A DNA stretch of 64,000 nt, taken from positions 62,001 through 126,000 of the forward strand of contig NZ_JSXI01000026.1 in assembly GCF_000803065.1 (NCBI RefSeq), given 5' to 3'. Each line of letters opens with the position of its first letter. Positions within the stretch are counted from its first letter, which is position 1. The notes beneath the pieces were generated by a model, which was not told the origin of the DNA, did not search any database, and was given only the letters and a program-made list of their open reading frames with translations. Both the position numbers and the translations under genes were made by a program. The DNA is from Sphingomonas sp. ERG5. GTDB taxonomy: Bacteria > Pseudomonadota > Alphaproteobacteria > Sphingomonadales > Sphingomonadaceae. Shown here piece after piece: positions 59,198 to 64,000 of the stretch.

Positions 59198-59716
59198 GTG
59201 CAGGCGATGGCAAAACAGGGCGTCGTTCGAACCGCGCGCAATCCGGACCCGCTGACGCCCGCGCAACGTAGCCGAAATATGTCCCGAATCCGGGCGCGGG
59301 ACACGAAGCCCGAGCTGCTTCTGAGGCGGGCTCTCCATGCCGCCGGCCTCCGCTACCGGCTCCACGATCACCGTCTGCCGGGGACGCCGGATCTCGTGCT
59401 GCCTGGCCGTCGCGCCGTGATCTTTGTCCACGGGTGTTTCTGGCACGGGCACAATTGTCCCAAAGGCGTTACCCCTGGAACAAACACCTTGTTCTGGACA
59501 GAAAAGATCGCGCGAAATCGCGAACGAGACGCCAGAACTGACAACGCGCTCGTCGATGCGGGCTGGAGGGTTATAACGATCTGGGAGTGCGCCATTCGTG
59601 GGATCGCGCGGCATGACCTGCCCAACGTCGTCCATGAAGTCTTCGACTGGCTTGAAGGCAATGATCCCGCGCATGAGATTACAGGCCGCTGGCCGTCCGG
59701 CACTAACGAGGCCTGA
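59198..59716 (+). CDS. vsr: Very-short-patch repair endonuclease Vsr
   Basis: This 172-residue protein nicks 5' of T in T:G mismatches formed when 5-methylcytosine deaminates. Family features include RSRNMSRIRARDTKPELLLRRALH (by its ends, about 24-47), the metal-ligand region GTPDLVLP, and FVHGCFWHGHNC with the zinc-type Cys/His residues, then WRVITIWECA. The GTG at 59198 has AGAGGA at the right spacing; an ATG at 59207 is possible. It lies between the methylase and the ATPase genes. Confidence 0.93.
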   Translation: MQAMAKQGVVRTARNPDPLTPAQRSRNMSRIRARDTKPELLLRRALHAAGLRYRLHDHRLPGTPDLVLPGRRAVIFVHGCFWHGHNCPKGVTPGTNTLFWTEKIARNRERDARTDNALVDAGWRVITIWECAIRGIARHDLPNVVHEVFDWLEGNDPAHEITGRWPSGTNEA

Positions 59717-60176
59717 CAATTCGGCAGGTACTTTCTGCTTCAGCACTATCAAAACTTGAGTTGGAAAGGATCGCTAGTGTAGGCTCGCTCTCAGCGACGG
59801 CCAAAGCTTGTGAACAGGCTGTCCGCAACGTCGCTGGGGGTTGAAAGGGCGGCGAGCTGAACACGATCAAAATCGCCCCCCACTGCGGCGCGCGGTTCAA
59901 ATCTCTTCGCAGCCTCGGCTATTTCATCGAGGCTGCCCTAGTCGGTCCGGTCGAAAACAGAACTTCGGGCGGGGACAATCTCATCCAGCTTGGCACTCAC
60001 TGGAACGCTGGTGTTCCCAGAATTGGCCTTCTCGACTACGGCGCCCGTGATCGCCGCACAGGAAAGGAGCTCACCTGGCCCGGCTGGCGTGCACTTCCAG
60101 TATGGGTATGTGATCTTGGGCACCATCCCGACCGCGTGGTGGGTCGGATACGAACGCCAATGCGCGGAGATTTCTG
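59717..60176 (+). other. Gap with an ATG-less frame resembling a GHKL ATPase start
   Basis: The plus frame from 59845 to the TGA at 60175-60177 is open for 110 codons, has only one ATG near its end, and overlaps the next gene's ATG as TGATG. Its product contains SLRSLGYFIEAALVGPVEN and, later, GLLDYGARD, which line up loosely with the LGYSMETAVADLIDN and IIDNGRGM motifs of the ATPase that follows. It could be a degraded duplicate of that ATPase's N-terminus or a real gene with a non-standard start. A shorter frame at 59706-59843 is also codon-like. Confidence 0.35.
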
Positions 60177-61655
60177 ATGGCCCGCCACCACCGTCTTCCA
60201 CCGAGTGCAGCCTCGCTCTCCGCCTCGATGCGGGATCTGGGCTATTCGATGGAGACCGCGGTCGCCGATCTCATCGACAACAGTATTTCGGCGGGGGCGA
60301 CGAAGATCGACATCCTTTGCGACGTCACTGGCGCCGATCCGTTTCTTGCAATCATCGACAACGGCCGGGGGATGGCATCCGACGAGCTCATCGCGGCCAT
60401 GAAACACGGCAGCGCGAGCCCGAGGATGAAACGTGACGCACATGATCTCGGCCGCTTCGGTCTTGGCCTCAAGACAGCCTCATTCTCCCAGTGCCGGCGT
60501 CTAACCGTTCTGAGCGAGAAAGCTTCCGAACGGAGTGCGGCGGAGTGGGATCTCAACCGCATCGACCGGGAGGACGACTGGATGCTGTCGGTCCTCGACG
60601 ATACCGAAATCTCCGCGCTGCCCTGTGCGGACCGCCTGTCCGATCATGGCACTGTCGTGATCTGGCGGGAGCTGGATCGCTTCATGGAGGATGAGCGCGG
60701 CCAACGGCGCTACGATATCGTCAATGAGAAGCTTGATGTTGTGGAGAGGCATCTGGCCCTGGTCTTCCACCGCTTTCTTTCCGGTGAACTGAAGGGTCGC
60801 AACCGCATCGCCATCACCCTGAATGGCCACCCGATCCAGCCGTTCGATCCGTTCTGCCGGAAGAATACCGCGACCCGCTACTTGCCGGAGGACTTCGTCG
60901 AAGTGGACGGTGAGCGAGTGCGGCTCCAGCCTTATATCCTGCCGCATCACAGCAACCTCAGCCCTGCCGAATACGACTTCTATCAGAGCCGCAGCGACTT
61001 CATTTCGAACCAGGGGGCGTACATCTACCGCAATGGTCGCCTGATGGCCTGGGGCGACTGGTTCCGCCTGGTCCCCAAAGGCGAAGCAACGAAACTCGCG
61101 CGGGTCCAGATCGACTTCCCCAACAACCTCGACGAGTCGTGGACCATCGACATCAAGAAATCTCGCGCACGTCCACCTTTGCCAGTGCGCGAACGCATGC
61201 GCCAGATCATCGGCCAAGTGACAGGCGCAAGTACGACAGTCCATCGCGGAAGGGGTCAGAAGCTCTTCAACGAAGCCACGGCTCCCCTCTGGGAGCGGTT
61301 TGCTGACCAGGGGCGCGTCCGCTACGCGGTGAACGGCGGGCACCCGCTGGTGGAGGCACTTCGCTCCCGCGTTACCGGTGGCGACGCGAAACTCCTCGAG
61401 ATGTTTGTGGATGCCGTCGGGGCCGCCATCCCGATCGAGATGATCTACTCCGACTACGCAATGCACCCGCTGGAGATGGCCCAGAGCGACGTGAACAGAG
61501 AGGATGTTATCGAGCGCCTGAAAGAACTCAGAGCTGTGTTTTCAGATGACGCAGCTATCGGAGGAAGTGCCTTTCGTGAAATCGTACGCTCAACGCGCCT
61601 CTTCGATTCTCACCTGGATATCATCGAGAGTTTCATAATTGAGGAATTTTCATGA
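60177..61655 (+). CDS. MORC-like GHKL ATPase
   Basis: This 492-residue protein has a GHKL (HATPase) domain: motif N1 LIDNS (about 32-36), N2 DNGRGM (61-66) and N3 GRFGLGLKTAS (92-102), followed by a transducer-like S5 region. This type of ATPase is seen next to Z1, Vsr and methylase genes in bacterial restriction-like loci, and is related to eukaryotic MORC proteins. It probably clamps or remodels DNA on ATP binding. It begins by TGATG overlap with the frame upstream and ends by ATGA overlap with the Z1 gene, indicating tight coupling to that gene. Confidence 0.9.
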   Translation: MARHHRLPPSAASLSASMRDLGYSMETAVADLIDNSISAGATKIDILCDVTGADPFLAIIDNGRGMASDELIAAMKHGSASPRMKRDAHDLGRFGLGLKTASFSQCRRLTVLSEKASERSAAEWDLNRIDREDDWMLSVLDDTEISALPCADRLSDHGTVVIWRELDRFMEDERGQRRYDIVNEKLDVVERHLALVFHRFLSGELKGRNRIAITLNGHPIQPFDPFCRKNTATRYLPEDFVEVDGERVRLQPYILPHHSNLSPAEYDFYQSRSDFISNQGAYIYRNGRLMAWGDWFRLVPKGEATKLARVQIDFPNNLDESWTIDIKKSRARPPLPVRERMRQIIGQVTGASTTVHRGRGQKLFNEATAPLWERFADQGRVRYAVNGGHPLVEALRSRVTGGDAKLLEMFVDAVGAAIPIEMIYSDYAMHPLEMAQSDVNREDVIERLKELRAVFSDDAAIGGSAFREIVRSTRLFDSHLDIIESFIIEEFS

Positions 61656-64000
61656 ATGTCAGCAGGACCGAGCAGGAAAAGAACTTCATCAGTTCGCTGA
61701 TCTCCGGCCTGTCGAACCTCAAGGAGCCCCCTACCCGCGCCCAGGTGGAAGCGAAGGCACGTGCCCTTGCAACAGTCTTCGATTATGATGGGGAACTTGC
61801 CAACATTATTGAAGAGGCCCTGATCGCCGTCGATACGCGAATGGGTGCCGGCGTGTCCCTCGTCGATCACGAAGCCGATCATGACGACCAGTGGGCGCGG
61901 AAGCGCGAGATCACGTCGACCTACTCGGATGCCTATGAAGCCTTCCTCAAACAGGAGGGCTGGCACCCGACCCTGGTTCAGTCGTTGAGCGATGTCTGCA
62001 GTCGCATTCTGGGGCATCTGCAGGACCCACTCAGCCATGGATCGTGGAATCGCCGTGGGCTGGTCATCGGCCATGTGCAGTCCGGCAAGACAGCTAATTA
62101 CACGGGTGTGATCGCGAAGGCCGCTGACGCCGGCTACAAGTTCATTGTCGTCAGCGCGGGGATACACAGTAACCTGCGTCGCCAGACCCAGGAACGGATC
62201 GATGAAGCGTTCGTCGGCCGTTCATCTGACCCGGAGAACCGGGTTGCGATCGGTGTAGGCCTAAACAAGGATTTCCCGCATCCGGCGACGCTGACTACCA
62301 TCCACAGCGACTTCAATAAGAAGACCGCCGAAGCCGGCTGGAAGATCAACGACTTCAGCAAGCCGATTGTGATCGTCATCAAGAAGAACGTGCGAACCTT
62401 GGAATCGCTCTACAAGTGGCTCAAGGAACTGAATGCCCGCAGGGACGGTCAGATCGGTGATGTGCCGATGTTGTTCATCGACGATGAGGCTGACAACGCA
62501 TCGATCAACACCAACAAGGAAGATGTCGATCCGACACGGACTAACGCGATGATCCGGCGCGTTCTCCGCCTCTTCTCCAAGTCATGTTACGTCGGCTACA
62601 CGGCCACGCCGTTCGCCAACATCTTCATCAATCCGGACGCCTATGATGACGATGTCCGCGAGGAGCTTTTCCCTCGAAACTTCATCTACAGCCTCGATCC
62701 GCCGAACTCCTATTTCGGTCCCCACAAGGTATTTGTGGATGAAGCGAGCAGCGACCGCATCGTAAGGCCGATCACGGACTGCGAAGGGTTCATTCCGTCG
62801 TCCCATAAGAACGGCGATGTGGTCACGGAGCTTCCGCCAAGTCTGTACGGTGCCCTCGACGAGTTCATCATCGCTCGGACGATACGCAACCTGCGCGGCC
62901 AGGCGGCGAAGCATTGCTCGATGCTCATCAACGTCTCGCGCTTCGTATCCACACAGAAGCAGGTGAGAGACTTCATCAGCCTTCGCCAGAACCAGATTCA
63001 GTTGGCTGTGAAGGCGAATTACGCACTTCCTGTACCCGAGAGGGAGGCGGACGAGCACTTGCACCGGCTCAAAGAGGCGTTCCTGAAGGAGTACAGCTCC
63101 AGCGGCGTCACATGGCTGGAGGTGAGGAGGGCGCTTTTTTCGGCGTTCGAGCAGATGCGCATTTTCGTTGTGAACAGCAAAAGCGACGAGGTGCTCGATT
63201 ACCGGAAGTACGAACGCGAGGGCGTCGGTCTCACTGCGATCGCGGTCGGCGGATTAAGCCTGTCGCGCGGCCTGACGATTGAAGGCCTGACGATCAGCTA
63301 CATGTACCGGAACACCCGCATGTACGACACGCTGCTCCAAATGGGGCGGTGGTTCGGGTACCGGCCAAATTTTGAAGACCTCTGCCGGGTCTACCTCTCG
63401 CAGGATTCCATCAGCTGGTACCGATACATCTCTAGGGCGACGGAGGAACTTCGCGAACAGATCAGGCGCATGCGGCGCGCTGAGATGACGCCCAGAGAGT
63501 TCGGACTTTACGTAGAATCCCACCCGGACGCGCTACTCATCACCGCAGCGAACAAGATGCGTTCCGGCCAGCCGATCACGGTCAGCCAAAACTACTCGCT
63601 CCAGCTGAAGGAAAGTTCGAAGGTTCCGATCGATCACGCGATCAGCAGGGCCAACGAGGACCTCATCCGCGAATACTGGCGTAATGGCTTCAATGGCAGG
63701 AAGGTTGTACGCACCAATAAGGGGTGGGCGGTCAGCGATGTGGACGAGGAGGTCGTCCAGAACTTTCTCGGCCGCTTCCGAGTTCATGAGGATTTCAAGC
63801 CGCTTAAAGGCGGAATCGTCAACTATCTCGACCGAATAAAGGACCAGCATTCCAAGGTGGATGTCCTTCTCATCTCCCTGAAAGACGGCGGTGAGGATGA
63901 GGCGGAATTCCGACTGGGTGCCCAAGAACGTGATGCCTCGCCGAAACGCATCGACAACGGGGGCTGGCGTCTCGCCAGCTACCGAGTCGCAAGCCGTGGC
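61652..64000 (+). CDS. Z1-domain superfamily NTPase, cut off by the window end
   Basis: The frame from ATG 61652 is open to the last base (783 codons) with no stop, so the protein is incomplete at its C-terminus. A P-loop reads GHVQSGKTANYTG (about 139-151), with an acidic Walker-B-like FIDDEADNAS at about 275-284 and a helicase-like GYTATPFANIF at about 315-325. These are the defining features of Z1-domain proteins, superfamily-2-related NTPases that accompany MORC-like ATPases. It overlaps the ATPase gene by 4 bp. It likely acts with that ATPase on unmodified DNA; a nuclease may be encoded downstream of the window. Confidence 0.88.
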   Translation, partial: MNVSRTEQEKNFISSLISGLSNLKEPPTRAQVEAKARALATVFDYDGELANIIEEALIAVDTRMGAGVSLVDHEADHDDQWARKREITSTYSDAYEAFLKQEGWHPTLVQSLSDVCSRILGHLQDPLSHGSWNRRGLVIGHVQSGKTANYTGVIAKAADAGYKFIVVSAGIHSNLRRQTQERIDEAFVGRSSDPENRVAIGVGLNKDFPHPATLTTIHSDFNKKTAEAGWKINDFSKPIVIVIKKNVRTLESLYKWLKELNARRDGQIGDVPMLFIDDEADNASINTNKEDVDPTRTNAMIRRVLRLFSKSCYVGYTATPFANIFINPDAYDDDVREELFPRNFIYSLDPPNSYFGPHKVFVDEASSDRIVRPITDCEGFIPSSHKNGDVVTELPPSLYGALDEFIIARTIRNLRGQAAKHCSMLINVSRFVSTQKQVRDFISLRQNQIQLAVKANYALPVPEREADEHLHRLKEAFLKEYSSSGVTWLEVRRALFSAFEQMRIFVVNSKSDEVLDYRKYEREGVGLTAIAVGGLSLSRGLTIEGLTISYMYRNTRMYDTLLQMGRWFGYRPNFEDLCRVYLSQDSISWYRYISRATEELREQIRRMRRAEMTPREFGLYVESHPDALLITAANKMRSGQPITVSQNYSLQLKESSKVPIDHAISRANEDLIREYWRNGFNGRKVVRTNKGWAVSDVDEEVVQNFLGRFRVHEDFKPLKGGIVNYLDRIKDQHSKVDVLLISLKDGGEDEAEFRLGAQERDASPKRIDNGGWRLASYRVASRG

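Noticed and set aside
1-64000. tRNA, rRNA and CRISPR arrays
   Set aside because: No cloverleaf-like 3' ends, rRNA-conserved stretches or regularly spaced short repeats were found on reading; a covariance-model scan would be the decisive test.

Overview
The window looks like chromosomal DNA of a GC-rich alphaproteobacterium, most probably a sphingomonad. The reasons are very high GC at third codon positions, several large TonB-dependent receptors with the IVVTG/IIVTAQKRSER type of N-terminus, paired PepSY membrane proteins next to one receptor, and an OxyR-AhpC-AhpD block with a three-cysteine AhpC. This assignment is inferred from gene content. I see no rRNA, tRNA or CRISPR array.

Region 1 (1-19.6 kb) reads as core-like chromosome. 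It carries ahpC-ahpD with divergent oxyR, a fasciclin-domain protein, the pgsA-moaD-moaE operon, an MFS transporter, a TonB-like protein, and a TonB receptor-PepSY-PepSY operon facing a HutC-like GntR regulator. The GntR gene and the receptor share TGTATATACA-type sites. Next is a copper cluster: a CnrYXH-like sigma, sensor and anti-sigma trio leads into copA-copB-DUF411, with copC-copD divergent. A TraB/GumN-family protein follows.

Region 2 (19.8-43.2 kb) starts with a phage-type tyrosine integrase preceded by a strong palindrome. It continues as a sulfated-glycan utilisation locus: five S1 sulfatases, a formylglycine-generating enzyme that matures them, a carboxylesterase, a second alpha/beta-hydrolase esterase, a GH3 glycosidase, two TonB receptors and a LacI-family regulator. 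A palindromic operator (TGACAAGCTTGTCA) stands at five gene starts, three of them divergent, so most of the locus appears to form one LacI regulon. A truncated LacI copy and an internally deleted IS3-family remnant show past rearrangement.

Region 3 (43.7-53.5 kb) begins exactly where a NodT-type efflux lipoprotein gene is cut off. It holds poorly characterised genes: an outer-membrane-barrel-like protein, a small partner, three tandem DUF3800 proteins and a divergent pair, one of which is a membrane protein.

Region 4 (53.5-64 kb) is a probable DNA-modification defence island. A helix-turn-helix-like protein overlaps a large protein that joins pentapeptide repeats to a C-terminus resembling the target-recognition domain of MmeI-type restriction enzymes. 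These are followed by a long 5-cytosine methyltransferase, a Vsr endonuclease, a MORC-like GHKL ATPase and a Z1-domain NTPase that runs off the window end. The ATPase-Z1-Vsr-methylase set is a known genomic association; the two upstream genes look like an undescribed addition.
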